Source: an uncultured Sphingomonadaceae bacterium | GTDB taxonomy: Bacteria > Pseudomonadota > Alphaproteobacteria > Sphingomonadales > Sphingomonadaceae | Assembly: GCA_947504025.1 (NCBI GenBank) | Contig: CANNFX010000001.1 | Coordinates: 310,001 to 374,000 of the forward strand | DNA length: 64,000 nt | Reading direction: 5' to 3' | Shown: positions 6,963 to 16,100 of the stretch, in pieces | Layout of the letters: each line of letters starts with the position of its first letter | Numbering within the stretch: position 1 is the stretch's first letter | Position numbers and translations under genes: made by a program | The notes under the pieces: model-generated | Told to the model about the DNA's origin: nothing | What the model saw: only the letters and a program-made list of their open reading frames with translations | Database searches by the model: none

Positions 6963-9440
6963 TCAAAATAGTTTTCTAAGGTCTATGCCTAAATATCGAC
7001 CAGTCGGATCAATCAGATTGGGCTGATAGCTAAGCGGAACGTCACCGTTGCTGTCGGTCACATGCCTCCTGCCGTCGAACACGTTATTTGCCAGCAGAGA
7101 AACCCGAAATCCCTTCAGGAACCCGTCCTGCCTATCGAAGACCTGCCCCAGATCGGCAAATAGCCGCAAGTCGACTGTCGCCAGATCGTTAAAAAACAGA
7201 TCAGTGCTACCCGGAGATCCTGTACCGTCCACACGCGTTGATCCGGTATAACGTCCAGAAACACGTGCACCCCAGCCATTCCGGAACAGACCGCCCTGCA
7301 GTGATGTGCTGTTACGCGGGGTGCCGCTGGCCGATAATGCATCACCATTCAGCAGATCAAGCACTGGGCCGCCATCTGCAACCAACACTTCGCTGCGCAA
7401 TTCGATTGTGTGGTTCAGGCTTACGAAAAAACGCCCGCGCCCATCACCGCCGCCGAACATACGTGCAGCGGCACCTGCGCCGCCGCCTCGCCCACGCCCG
7501 CCTCCGCCGCGTCCCGCACCGCCTCCGCCGCGCCCGGCACCAGGGCGCCCCGGCCCACCGCGACCCTCGGCGGCTTTCGCCTTACCGAATGCACCGCGAA
7601 GCGACAGCCCGACTGATAGCCGGTCATTTTCAACCTCGGCGAAGGTTATGGGCCTCTGATCGATAGCCACCAGCGTTCCGCCGGCATCGCGGGTAACGCG
7701 GTCCGCAAAGGCGGCTTCGACTTCAGGTGTCAGCAGCGGGAAGGACGTCGAAACATTTTCCGACCGGTTGCGAACATAATCAACCCGAAGCCGCGTGTTC
7801 TCGACAAATGGAACTTGCCAATTTGCGGAAAATTTCCAATCTCGCTGTGTCTCTTCAAGCAGGTCGGTGTTTCCGCCGCTGGTGATATCCGCAAGGACGG
7901 TTTCACCAGTCGTAAAATCGAACACCGGAACATTGAGACTTATCGTCTGCGGGCTGCCGAGCCGCGTCAGCGTGGGCGCAGCTTCCGAATGAATATAGGT
8001 CGCGCTCAGCGTTAACTTTTCGGTGGCACCCCATGTCAGACCCGCGCTATATTCGCCCAACGTTCCAAAATCCGAAATACCCTCCAAACCTGCGCTTAGA
8101 TTAAGGCTCAAATCGCCAACTGCACCCCAGGCCGCGCCGCGCTCGGCAATCGGTACGGTTACACTTGTACCGGCCCGCAACCTCTTGCGCGTAAGTTCGC
8201 TTTGCTGGACCGCGCGCGTGTCTTCACTCGCAATGCGTTTCCAGTCATATCCAAGATCAAATGTTGCCGAAAGATCGCCAGCAGGTAGCGCCAGCGGAGT
8301 GCCCCGTAAGGTGGCCTTGCTGACTGCAGTCGTCGTCTGGCCGCTAGCGATATCGAACCCCGCGTCACTTGGCACGGGAAGTACATCGGCGAGCCCCAAG
8401 GTACCAGCGGCAGCAGCAGCAACCAACGCGCTGGTTTCCGCGCGGCGATCAATTTCTGTTTCACTCTCGGCTCGTACAGCATCGATCGTGAAAGTTCCGT
8501 TCCAACTATTGATCATCGTGTTGAGCGAGCCGCCAAACGACAAAGTGTCGGTGGAACTGCGCCGCTCCAGCGGGTGATCGGTACCGAATGTCCGCAACAC
8601 ACTCGTACCAAGCGGATCGGTCAACAGCACGGAATTAAGCCCCGACAATGAACGGCTTTCACTGCGGTTATATGTGCCGTTTAACGACAGCACAGTGCTG
8701 CTTTCGCCCAAACGCGATGTCCAGTTTCCAGTCGCTTCAATCTCTCTACTATCGGCAATCAGGCTCCGAAATGCTGCCGGATCAGGATCTCCGACGACGC
8801 CTGGAACACTGGATGGGTTTTGAATAACACTGCGCTCGCTTTCCGTTAGAAGCGATGTGTCTTCAAAATCGAGGTTGAAGTTCAGCCGTCCCGCGCCCGA
8901 AAGTTTCAGCACCGTCAGCTCTTGCTCGTTACGCGAAAAGCCTCCGCGCGCCGGTTGTTCATACTCAAGCTCACCGGTGATCGCTGAGTAATTCTCTTTC
9001 AGAATGAAGTTGATAACCCGTTGATTGGGCGGAAATCCGAACTGCTGTGCAGTTTCCTCCGGCAGAACCTCAACCTTGCGGATGGCCTCAGGCGGATAGG
9101 ATCGGAATTCGCGAAAACTTCCCACCCGGATTCCGTTGATCAGGAAAACCGGGCGGCCTCCACCGCCGCGGCCGCGTGCCGAGCTGGTCTCAGGCGCCAA
9201 CGCCGCCACAAGGTCGGCAATCGAGCCTGCTCCATAGGCGGCAATGTCTTGCTCATCCAATTCAACGATCGGGGCTTGAAGCGTATCGATCTGTCCGCGC
9301 AGGCTGCCACCAATCACTACGATATCGGCATCCGATTGCGTGATTTCGCCTGCATTAATGTCGTCGGCCTCCTGCGCGGCCAGCGCAGCAGGTAGAGCAA
9401 CAAGTGAGACAGCGGTCGTCAAAATTTGGTGTAGGCGCAC
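6963..9440 (-). CDS. TonB-dependent outer-membrane receptor with Gly/Arg-rich insert
   Basis: The 825-residue protein starts with a signal peptide (cleavage near ALAAQ), has a TonB-box-like DIVVIGG, a plug domain at about 45-150 ([20 protein letters not shown]) and a long beta-barrel ending in Phe (LGIDLRKLF). It should import a bulky ligand across the outer membrane with TonB energy; the ligand is unknown. A block of about 45 residues at roughly 620-667 is almost pure Gly and Arg ([12 protein letters not shown]), and a shorter one ([10 protein letters not shown]) lies in the plug. I see no Fur box or cobalamin riboswitch upstream. It is transcribed alone. Confidence 0.9.
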   Translation of the reverse strand: MRLHQILTTAVSLVALPAALAAQEADDINAGEITQSDADIVVIGGSLRGQIDTLQAPIVELDEQDIAAYGAGSIADLVAALAPETSSARGRGGGGRPVFLINGIRVGSFREFRSYPPEAIRKVEVLPEETAQQFGFPPNQRVINFILKENYSAITGELEYEQPARGGFSRNEQELTVLKLSGAGRLNFNLDFEDTSLLTESERSVIQNPSSVPGVVGDPDPAAFRSLIADSREIEATGNWTSRLGESSTVLSLNGTYNRSESRSLSGLNSVLLTDPLGTSVLRTFGTDHPLERRSSTDTLSFGGSLNTMINSWNGTFTIDAVRAESETEIDRRAETSALVAAAAAGTLGLADVLPVPSDAGFDIASGQTTTAVSKATLRGTPLALPAGDLSATFDLGYDWKRIASEDTRAVQQSELTRKRLRAGTSVTVPIAERGAAWGAVGDLSLNLSAGLEGISDFGTLGEYSAGLTWGATEKLTLSATYIHSEAAPTLTRLGSPQTISLNVPVFDFTTGETVLADITSGGNTDLLEETQRDWKFSANWQVPFVENTRLRVDYVRNRSENVSTSFPLLTPEVEAAFADRVTRDAGGTLVAIDQRPITFAEVENDRLSVGLSLRGAFGKAKAAEGRGGPGRPGAGRGGGGAGRGGGGRGRGGGAGAAARMFGGGDGRGRFFVSLNHTIELRSEVLVADGGPVLDLLNGDALSASGTPRNSTSLQGGLFRNGWGARVSGRYTGSTRVDGTGSPGSTDLFFNDLATVDLRLFADLGQVFDRQDGFLKGFRVSLLANNVFDGRRHVTDSNGDVPLSYQPNLIDPTGRYLGIDLRKLF

Positions 9441-9671
9441 GTAATATCCCTAGAAAACAATCGGTCCCCACCTGATGCGGCGCTGTTGCCCAGCACTCGA
9501 TGTGAATGCAAGCAGCACAGTGTAACCAATTGTCGCAAACGCAGTTCCACCAGCGACATAGTCCGCCCGATGGGGGCAATGGGGAGAGACCAGCGCAAAT
9601 GCTTTCCTTTTGCCGTTACCGCCGCTATGGCGCGCGGCAATGAACATTATCGAAATTGGACGCTGAGCCTT

Positions 9672-9917
9672 ATGGCTAAAGAAGAACTTCTGGAAATGCG
9701 CGGCAAGGTGTTGGAACTTCTTCCAAACGCCATGTTCCGGGTTGAGCTGGAAAACGGCCACGAAGTGCTGGGCCACACGGCCGGCAAGATGCGCAAAAAC
9801 CGCATTCGCGTGCTGGTGGGTGACGAGGTGCTGTGCGAACTCACCCCGTATGATCTGACCAAGGCGCGCATCACATATCGCTTTATGCCCGGCCGGGGCG
9901 GCCCGGGCCCACAATAA
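9672..9917 (+). CDS. infA: Translation initiation factor IF-1
   Basis: IF-1 binds the A site of the 30S subunit during initiation. The OB-fold core is complete ([41 protein letters not shown]). The product is 81 residues, about nine longer than the usual 72, because of a C-terminal extension [11 protein letters not shown] chose the ATG at 9672 rather than upstream in-frame starts because it begins the conserved sequence. The gene leads a closely spaced run infA-maf-RNase-yacG seen widely in alphaproteobacteria. Confidence 0.96.
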   Translation: MAKEELLEMRGKVLELLPNAMFRVELENGHEVLGHTAGKMRKNRIRVLVGDEVLCELTPYDLTKARITYRFMPGRGGPGPQ

Positions 9918-9932
9918 GCGTGTGGGCGTAAC

Positions 9933-10502
9933 ATGCCCTCTCTAATCCTCGCATCGGCAAGCCCACGGCGGCGCGAACTCCTCGCACGTCTGGGTGTTGA
10001 GCCTGCATGCGTGACATCCGCTAATATCAACGAAACGCCGCAGGACGGCGAATTGCCGCATGTCTATGCCAAGCGCATGGCGCGCGAGAAGGCAAAAGCC
10101 GCCAGTGATGCAGAGGCTCACGTCCTCGCCGGTGACACAGCCGTCGCGGCCGGACGCCGCATTCTGCCCAAGGCCGAAGACGAAGCGACGGCGCGCAAAT
10201 GCCTTGAGCTATTATCGGGCCGCCGCCACCGCGTGCTTTCCGCCGTGGCGCTCCGCTATCCAGATGGAACCATCCGCGAGAAACTAAGCGAGACAATTGT
10301 TCGTTTCAAACGTCTCTCCGATTCAGAACTATCCACTTATCTCGCGAGCGGTGAATGGGATGGAAAGGCCGGCGGTTACGCCATTCAAGGCGCTGCGGAA
10401 GGCCTGATCGAATGGATCCGCGGCAGCCATTCGGGCGTGATGGGCATGCCGCTCTATGAAACACGGCTGTTACTCTCGTCCGCAGGCTTCAAACTTGCCT
10501 AG
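9933..10502 (+). CDS. maf: Maf-family nucleotide pyrophosphatase
   Basis: Maf proteins hydrolyse non-canonical or modified nucleoside triphosphates to monophosphates and affect septum formation. The signature ILASASPRRRELLARLGV opens the protein, the catalytic Asp sits in LAGDTAVAAG, and the GKAGGYAIQG motif is present near the C-terminus. The length of 189 residues is normal. It lies 15 bases after infA and 9 bases before the RNase E/G-like gene, so all are probably co-transcribed. Confidence 0.94.
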   Translation: MPSLILASASPRRRELLARLGVEPACVTSANINETPQDGELPHVYAKRMAREKAKAASDAEAHVLAGDTAVAAGRRILPKAEDEATARKCLELLSGRRHRVLSAVALRYPDGTIREKLSETIVRFKRLSDSELSTYLASGEWDGKAGGYAIQGAAEGLIEWIRGSHSGVMGMPLYETRLLLSSAGFKLA

Positions 10503-10511
10503 GCGCAGGCA

Positions 10512-11474
10512 ATGACGTGGTATGTCGAAGAGGGCATCGGCGAGACCCGCGCCATTGAAGTGGTTAGCGGTCAAATCGTCGCTGCAAGGCTCGATTGGCC
10601 CGGCAGCCTAGTTGCCGGTCAGATCGAAGACGCCGTCCTCATTTCACGCACATCCGGTTCCAAGCGCGGCACGGCGCGCTTTGCCAACGGCGCTGAGGCT
10701 CTGGTCGACCGCTTGCAACCAGACGCCAGTGAAGGCGCACCGATCCGCCTGGAAGTGATCCGTAGCCCGATTGCCGAGCGTGGACGGCTGAAACTCGCAC
10801 ATGCACGGCCCACCAACACCGCAGTGCGCCCTGCCCCTTCAGTTTTGGATAGGCTTGGTACTGATGCCAAGCTCGTCCGGCGCTTCCCCGTTGATGGCTG
10901 GGACGAACTATTCGCCGAGGCGTGGGAGCAGGAAATCAGCTTTTCAGGCGGCTCGCTTGCCTTCGCTACGACGCCTGCGATGCTGCTGGTTGATGTGGAT
11001 GGCGACTTGCCAGCACATGCGTTGGCGCTGGCTGCTGTCGCGCCGCTCGCTGAAGCATTGCGGCGTTTTGATTGCGGCGGTTCGATCGGGATCGACTTTC
11101 CTACGTTGCAACATAGGGATCACCGCAAGGCAGTCGACGATGCATTGGCCAAGGCGCTCAAACATTGGCCGCATGAACGCACTGCAATGAACGGCTTTGG
11201 CTTTGTGCATCTTGTGGCGCGGCTGAAGCGCCCTTCACTGCTCAACCTGATTACAATCTCGCGCGTCGGTGCCGCTGCCCGGCTGCTGTTACGCCGCGCT
11301 GAAGCTGTCACCGAACCGGGTGCATTGCTGCTAACTGCCCATCCCGGAGTACGCGCCAAATTGAAAGACGAATGGCTGGCAGAACTGGCACGCCGGACCG
11401 GCCGTGAGATACGCCTTGAAAGCGATCCGAAACTTGCGATTAGCGGCGGTTTCGCGCAAGGGATCGCGCTATGA
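10512..11474 (+). CDS. Minimal RNase E/G-like protein
   Basis: This 320-residue protein aligns by eye with the catalytic half of RNase G/E, which cleaves single-stranded RNA in rRNA and mRNA processing. A degenerate S1-like region (about 30-95) precedes the DNase-I-like core. The two metal-binding aspartates appear to be kept: one in LLVDVDGDL and one in IGIDF. The Asn of the usual DxN is replaced by Asp (DVD). It lacks the Zn-link cysteines and C-terminal small domain of RNase G (about 490 residues). The stop overlaps the yacG start (ATGA). Activity is likely but may be altered. Confidence 0.85.
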   Translation: MTWYVEEGIGETRAIEVVSGQIVAARLDWPGSLVAGQIEDAVLISRTSGSKRGTARFANGAEALVDRLQPDASEGAPIRLEVIRSPIAERGRLKLAHARPTNTAVRPAPSVLDRLGTDAKLVRRFPVDGWDELFAEAWEQEISFSGGSLAFATTPAMLLVDVDGDLPAHALALAAVAPLAEALRRFDCGGSIGIDFPTLQHRDHRKAVDDALAKALKHWPHERTAMNGFGFVHLVARLKRPSLLNLITISRVGAAARLLLRRAEAVTEPGALLLTAHPGVRAKLKDEWLAELARRTGREIRLESDPKLAISGGFAQGIAL

Positions 11475-11659
11475 CTTCGACTGGAAAACCGTGCCCGATC
11501 TGCAAGAAACCGCGTGTGGAGGCGCACACACCTTTCTGTTCGCAGCGCTGCCGCGACCGCGATCTGGCAAAGTGGTTCGGTGATGGTTACGCGGTTCCAT
11601 CGCGGCCAGCATCGCCAGAAGAGATCGCCATCAGTGACGAATATGACGGCAGCGAATAA
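11471..11659 (+). CDS. yacG: DNA gyrase inhibitor YacG
   Basis: YacG is a small zinc protein that binds GyrB and inhibits gyrase. The 62-residue product has the zinc ligands as CPIC followed by FCSQRC, then the family block DLAKWFGDGYAVP. The start codon overlaps the stop of the RNase E/G-like gene by four bases, so translation is coupled. It is the last gene before tRNA-Phe. Confidence 0.94.
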   Translation: MTSTGKPCPICKKPRVEAHTPFCSQRCRDRDLAKWFGDGYAVPSRPASPEEIAISDEYDGSE

Positions 11660-11747
11660 TTCACCCTTGCCTTAGGCGCGAGGCTTCGCCATAGGCCCGC
11701 ATTCTAACCGTTCGCGGGCCATCACCGGCCCATCAGCGATGAAGGTT

Positions 11748-11823
11748 GCCCGAGTAGCTCAGTTGGTAGAGCACACGATTGAAAATCGTGGTGTCGGTGG
11801 TTCGAATCCGCCCTCGGGCACCA
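11748..11823 (+). tRNA. tRNA-Phe (GAA)
   Basis: A complete 76-base cloverleaf. The acceptor stem pairs GCCCGAG with CTCGGGC; the D arm is GCTCAGTTGGTAGAGC; the anticodon stem CACGA/TCGTG encloses TTGAAAA with anticodon GAA at 11781-11783; the T arm is GGTGG-TTCGAAT-CCGCC; and CCA is encoded (11821-11823). A short stem GGCCCGC/GCGGGCC (11694-11720) lies in the upstream leader. No integrase or duplicated tRNA end is seen next to it. Confidence 0.97.
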
Positions 11824-11964
11824 TTTTCTTCCGGTGGCTGCCATGATCCACCCGAAACCCCGACAAACGTAAGTTCATTCGGCTTTCGGGCACTTCATTG
11901 TGACGAATTAGTCGTTGCCCTTCGCAATGCCAGATATGCCTGTCAGACTAGCAAAACGGACCTA

Positions 11965-13893
11965 TCATTCGCGCCAAGCTGATACACCAGCGGGTGCAAG
12001 CTCGTCGCTGCCAAGGACATAGTCGCGCGATCCCGGAATGATATCGCTAAGAGCAAGCGTGTCCGGGCCATGATTGAAGGCAAAATGCAAATCGCCATGG
12101 CTGCGCAAACGCACGTCTTGCGGCAAATCGGCGACTACTAGCCCTGCCTCATCAGCCATGCGGGCTAGCACCTGCCGAAGCAGCATAGGATCCGCCCAGC
12201 CGCCCAAGTAACGACGGTTGCTATTCTTGAACAGCACTGGTGCAATTTCCGGCTCTTCGTCGCTATCGATATGCTCCAACCAACGTGTGATTGTGCCCTC
12301 GCCTGATGCCACTTCGATACCATCGCGCAGGCTTTCTGCTCGCATAACCCTGAGCGGCATCAAGTCCTGTAAAAGACCCGGCGGGAGATTATCGGGAAAT
12401 GCGAAGTCCACTGTCTTGCTTCCGCTACGGGGACCCAGAAGAAGCGGACAATCAAGTGCAGCAAGCTTAGCTGCCAGCTCCGGTCGGACAATCGGCAGGC
12501 TTGGCGCGACAACCATTGCATATCCATCAAGGGGCGCGTTGGGTGAGACGATATCGACGTCCAACCCAAGCCGCCTTAGCGCCGTGTAGTAGCTGAACAT
12601 CAGCTCCAGATTGACGAAGCTCTCGCCCTGCGGCTGCGCTTCAAACAGCCACTGCGCTTCATAGCTGTAAATCAGCGCCACGCGCTTCGGGGCAGCGCCC
12701 TCATAATCCAATCCAGCAATTTCACCAGCTACCTGCTCCGCCTCGAACAATGCATCATCCGCCGATGCATCGGGCCGTAGCAGACCGCTATGCATTTGCT
12801 CCTGCGCGAAGGGTGCCTGCCGCCAGCGGAAGAAACTGACCAGTTCTGCACCATGCGAAAGTGCTTCAAGCGTCCAGAAGCGCACCATACCCGGCAACGG
12901 CGCGGGATTGTGGGGCGCCCAGTTTACCGGGCCGGGTTGCTGCTCCATCACCCACCAACGTTCCTTGCATCCACGGTAAAGGTCGTGATGGAATGCCGAA
13001 ATGTCGGGATGTCCCTGGCGTGCGTAACGGATTTTCTCCGCATCGCTCATCCAACTGCGTTCGAGGAAACCCAGCGGATAGCTGTCCCAACTCGCTACAT
13101 CGAGATCGGCTGACACATCGTGATGATCAAACTCGTTGTAAAAGCCCATGAAATTATGGACGATGTCGCGGCCCGGCGATGCGGCTCGCAGGATAACTGC
13201 CTGCAACCTGTTGAAGCTCGCGACCTCGTCCGAAGCGAAGCGTCGGAAGTCGAGAAAATGGGCGGGATTGGGTTCGGTAACGGTCAGGTTGGGTAGCTCA
13301 ATCTCGCTGAAACTGCGATATTCCATGCTCCAGAATACGTTACCCCATGCGGCGTTGAGCGCTGCAGTATCGCCGTACTTCGCCGTTAGCCAGTCACGGA
13401 AGGCATCACGGGCCGCATCAGAATAGCTAAGCGTCGTGTCGTGGCAGCCATATTCATTGTCCGTTTGCCACGCGACGACAGCCGGATTTTGTCCGTAACG
13501 ATCAGCCACAGCCTGCGTGATGCGTGCACATTCTTCGCGGTAGGGCCGGTGCGAAAAGCAATAGTGCCGCCGCGAGCCAAATTTGCGCGGCTTGCCGCTG
13601 GCATCAACCGCGACCATATCTGGTATTTGATCGACCAACCATTTGGGCGGCGTGGCGGTTGGAGTGCCAAAAATGATGCCGAGGCCTGCATCGGCAAGCG
13701 TTTGCACAGCGCGGTCAAGCCAGTCCCAGTCATAACGGCCTGGCTCCGGTTCGATCCGGCTCCAGGCAAATTCACCAATTCGCACACGAGACAGCCCTAT
13801 TTCAGCCATACGCGCCGCGTCGATAGTCCAGCGCTCCTCAGGCCAGTGTTCAGGATAGTAACAAACCCCGAGCCGCATTTTCTCGCCGGTCAT
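11965..13893 (-). CDS. GH42 beta-galactosidase
   Basis: This 642-residue enzyme should hydrolyse terminal beta-galactosides. The GH42 pattern is clear: MRLGVCYYPEHWPEERW at the N-terminus, the acid/base Glu147 in WQTDNEYG, and the nucleophile Glu317 in WWVMEQQPGPVNW. No signal peptide is seen, so it acts on imported sugars. I chose the ATG at 13893 because it overlaps the stop of the upstream alpha-galactosidase gene (ATGA); a longer start at 13998 would lie inside that gene and adds unconserved residues. It forms a two-gene operon with GH36. Confidence 0.94.
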   Translation of the reverse strand: MTGEKMRLGVCYYPEHWPEERWTIDAARMAEIGLSRVRIGEFAWSRIEPEPGRYDWDWLDRAVQTLADAGLGIIFGTPTATPPKWLVDQIPDMVAVDASGKPRKFGSRRHYCFSHRPYREECARITQAVADRYGQNPAVVAWQTDNEYGCHDTTLSYSDAARDAFRDWLTAKYGDTAALNAAWGNVFWSMEYRSFSEIELPNLTVTEPNPAHFLDFRRFASDEVASFNRLQAVILRAASPGRDIVHNFMGFYNEFDHHDVSADLDVASWDSYPLGFLERSWMSDAEKIRYARQGHPDISAFHHDLYRGCKERWWVMEQQPGPVNWAPHNPAPLPGMVRFWTLEALSHGAELVSFFRWRQAPFAQEQMHSGLLRPDASADDALFEAEQVAGEIAGLDYEGAAPKRVALIYSYEAQWLFEAQPQGESFVNLELMFSYYTALRRLGLDVDIVSPNAPLDGYAMVVAPSLPIVRPELAAKLAALDCPLLLGPRSGSKTVDFAFPDNLPPGLLQDLMPLRVMRAESLRDGIEVASGEGTITRWLEHIDSDEEPEIAPVLFKNSNRRYLGGWADPMLLRQVLARMADEAGLVVADLPQDVRLRSHGDLHFAFNHGPDTLALSDIIPGSRDYVLGSDELAPAGVSAWRE

Positions 13894-15992
13894 TGTTTCT
13901 CTATCCCCAGCAGCCATGCGGTTTCTGGATGTACCAACGGAATGGCGACACCGCTCGATTGCAGGAAGCGGCCGGTCAATTCGATACCAGCGCGCCAATC
14001 AAACCCGCGCCCGACATATTGCGATGCCTTGTGCGGCCAAGGTTCGAGCAGGCTGATTTTATAGGTCGCCGCGTCATCCAATCCAGCAAGCCGGACAGGC
14101 CGCGCCAGATGATCCACTGCAAGATCGGCCCGTGCAATCAATACAAGCGCCCTCGCTCCGTCAGCTGCCACCGCGATCCGCCCGAATGCGCCTTCTCCGT
14201 CCATATCCAGCTGGTGCATCGCGCCGCTGTGCAGCACGTTGCGCCAACCTTTGTAATGGGCGATATGTACGGCAAGAACGGCACGCTCGCGCTCGTCCAT
14301 CGCCGCCGGGTCGGTCTCGATCCCCATATGCCCGAACAACGCGACCTTGGCGCGGAAATCCATGTCCGTGCTGCGACCGGTGACCGGATTGAGGCTAGGC
14401 CCAACATGGCTGCCAAGGACTTCAGGTGGTAAGAACTGTCCCCAGGCTTCCATAATCCGAAGCCGTTCGACCGGGTCATTATTATCGCTTGGCCAAACGC
14501 GGTGCGCGCGTGACAGAATGCCGTAATCGATCCGTCCACCGCCGCTGGCGCAACTTTCAAACTCGACCTTGGGATGTGCCACGCGCAACCGGTCCAGCAG
14601 CGCATAGAGCGCTTCGGTTTGCGCAATGCCTTTGCCAGCGCGCGGGAAAAGGGGGCGGTTATGATCCCATTTCATATAGGCAATCGGATGTAGCGATAAC
14701 AGCGTGTTAAGCCGCGCAAACACATGCTCGGCCGCTTCGGATATCGTTAGATCGAGCACTAGCTGGTTACGCTGCGTCGCGCGCTCCACACCATGCTGAT
14801 GGATGCACCAGTCCGGGTTTGCTCGGTAAAGGTCACTGTCCGGACTGATCATCTCAGGCTCTACCCAAATTCCCACATCCATGCCCAGGCCGATTACATG
14901 ATCTGCAAGCGGTCCGAGACCGTCCGGGAACAGGCCTTCATCGGCAGTCCAATCGCCAAGGCTGGTCCGATCATTGCGGCGGCCATGAAACCAGCCATCG
15001 TCGATAACAAAACGCTCAATGCCAAGCGCAGCCGCATCGCTAGCGAGCCGTTTCAAACTGGCTTCATCCATATCAAAGCCCAACGCTTCCCAGCTATTGA
15101 GATGAACACGCCGCGCAGGCCATTCTGCGCGATCTGGCAGAACGTTATGGCGCATATATGCCGCGAAGCGGTTGGCGAGGCCGTTTCGGCCTTTCTCGCT
15201 GAAGCCGAGACACACGGGCGGCGTTTCAAAGCTTTCGCCGGGCTCCAAAATCACTTCGCCGTGATCAATGCGCGCACCCATTTGGACCTGCATTGCACCA
15301 TCATCATTGCGTTCGAGTAATGAAATGTGATCCCCGCTCCACGCCAAATGCATGCCGAGCACTTGTCCAGTTTTTGCGCAAAGCGATTGCTCATGCGCCA
15401 GCAGCCAATTGCCACCATCAAAGCCAGGCCTGCCCCCGCGGGAGTCCGACGACACTGCGCCGCGCTCTATAGGGCCGGTATCCTCACGCATTTCACCTGC
15501 CCATCGTCCGGCATAGCGTGTCGCATGATCTGCCCAGCCAGGCAGCGGCAATGCTAGCGAGGCCAGCCGCGCAATACCAAAAGATGCGCTACCGCTGTTG
15601 AGCAGCCGCGCGCTCATGGTCATCACACCTTCAGACACAGCTTCCCAGCGAAGTGTCAGTGTTACACCGCTGCCTTTGTCGCCAAGCCGGAATTCCAGCA
15701 CAGTCCCCTCATTCACACTTCTTTCGAGCGTGAAATCCAGCGGCATCGCCAATCCGCCACGCAAAAGCTCAATCGCTGGTGTACCAAGGAAGCCGCTACC
15801 TTCGACCGGCAGCAGATCTGGCCGCGACAAAACGTCGGGTTCATTCTCGTGCAAGCCGCGCGATGTTGCTGCTCGAATACTATCAGGATTGTCGGAAACC
15901 GGCGCACCCAGATGCAGCAGCGCCGGCACACCTTCGCCCAGTTCAAACAGGGCGCAAATTCCGTCGCCATCGAGCCGAGCAAATCTCTCCAT
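13890..15992 (-). CDS. GH36 alpha-galactosidase
   Basis: The 700-residue protein has the three-part GH36 layout: N-terminal beta-sandwich, (beta/alpha)8 barrel and C-terminal sheet. The nucleophile is Asp443 in MKWDHNR and the acid/base is Asp503 in WPSDNNDP; ESCASGGGRIDYG lies between them as in the family. No signal peptide is evident. It would release alpha-linked galactose from melibiose- or raffinose-type sugars in the cytoplasm. It is the first gene of the operon with GH42 and is divergent from a sodium:solute symporter. No good Shine-Dalgarno precedes its ATG. Confidence 0.94.
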   Translation of the reverse strand: MERFARLDGDGICALFELGEGVPALLHLGAPVSDNPDSIRAATSRGLHENEPDVLSRPDLLPVEGSGFLGTPAIELLRGGLAMPLDFTLERSVNEGTVLEFRLGDKGSGVTLTLRWEAVSEGVMTMSARLLNSGSASFGIARLASLALPLPGWADHATRYAGRWAGEMREDTGPIERGAVSSDSRGGRPGFDGGNWLLAHEQSLCAKTGQVLGMHLAWSGDHISLLERNDDGAMQVQMGARIDHGEVILEPGESFETPPVCLGFSEKGRNGLANRFAAYMRHNVLPDRAEWPARRVHLNSWEALGFDMDEASLKRLASDAAALGIERFVIDDGWFHGRRNDRTSLGDWTADEGLFPDGLGPLADHVIGLGMDVGIWVEPEMISPDSDLYRANPDWCIHQHGVERATQRNQLVLDLTISEAAEHVFARLNTLLSLHPIAYMKWDHNRPLFPRAGKGIAQTEALYALLDRLRVAHPKVEFESCASGGGRIDYGILSRAHRVWPSDNNDPVERLRIMEAWGQFLPPEVLGSHVGPSLNPVTGRSTDMDFRAKVALFGHMGIETDPAAMDERERAVLAVHIAHYKGWRNVLHSGAMHQLDMDGEGAFGRIAVAADGARALVLIARADLAVDHLARPVRLAGLDDAATYKISLLEPWPHKASQYVGRGFDWRAGIELTGRFLQSSGVAIPLVHPETAWLLGIEKQ

Positions 15993-16009
15993 CGCGGCAG
16001 CTTTGCACA

Positions 16010-16023
16010 GCGCAAGCTTGCGC
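16010..16023. promoter_or_regulatory. 14-bp palindrome between galactosidases and symporter
   Basis: GCGCAAGCTTGCGC is a perfect palindrome in the 108-base gap between the divergent GH36 operon (start 15992) and the symporter (start 16101). Its place, 18 bases upstream of the GH36 start, suits a repressor site controlling one or both directions. The centre is GC rather than the CG usual for LacI-family operators, and no regulator gene is adjacent. Confidence 0.4.
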
Positions 16024-16100
16024 CGTCAATCCCGCGGCTGTCGCATTCCGTTGGCATAGCTTCACAAACTGGTTACCCAGCCCAGCGGAGAGGAATTTCA

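Noticed and set aside
7430..7580. Repeated GC-rich units in the TonB receptor as a CRISPR-like array or a second gene on the plus strand
   Set aside because: The units are irregular Gly/Arg codons in frame with the receptor; the plus-strand frames are Pro/Ala-rich shadows.
9441..9671. Cobalamin riboswitch or Fur box in the gap between the TonB receptor and infA
   Set aside because: No riboswitch core or Fur-like palindrome could be found by eye in the 231 bases.
11694..11964. tRNA-Phe as an attachment site of an integrated element
   Set aside because: No integrase, no repeated tRNA 3' end and ordinary metabolic genes follow it.
13894..13998. A 35-residue N-terminal extension of the GH42 enzyme
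   Set aside because: It lies inside the alpha-galactosidase coding region and is unconserved in kind; the ATG at 13893 gives the normal ATGA overlap and the family N-terminus.
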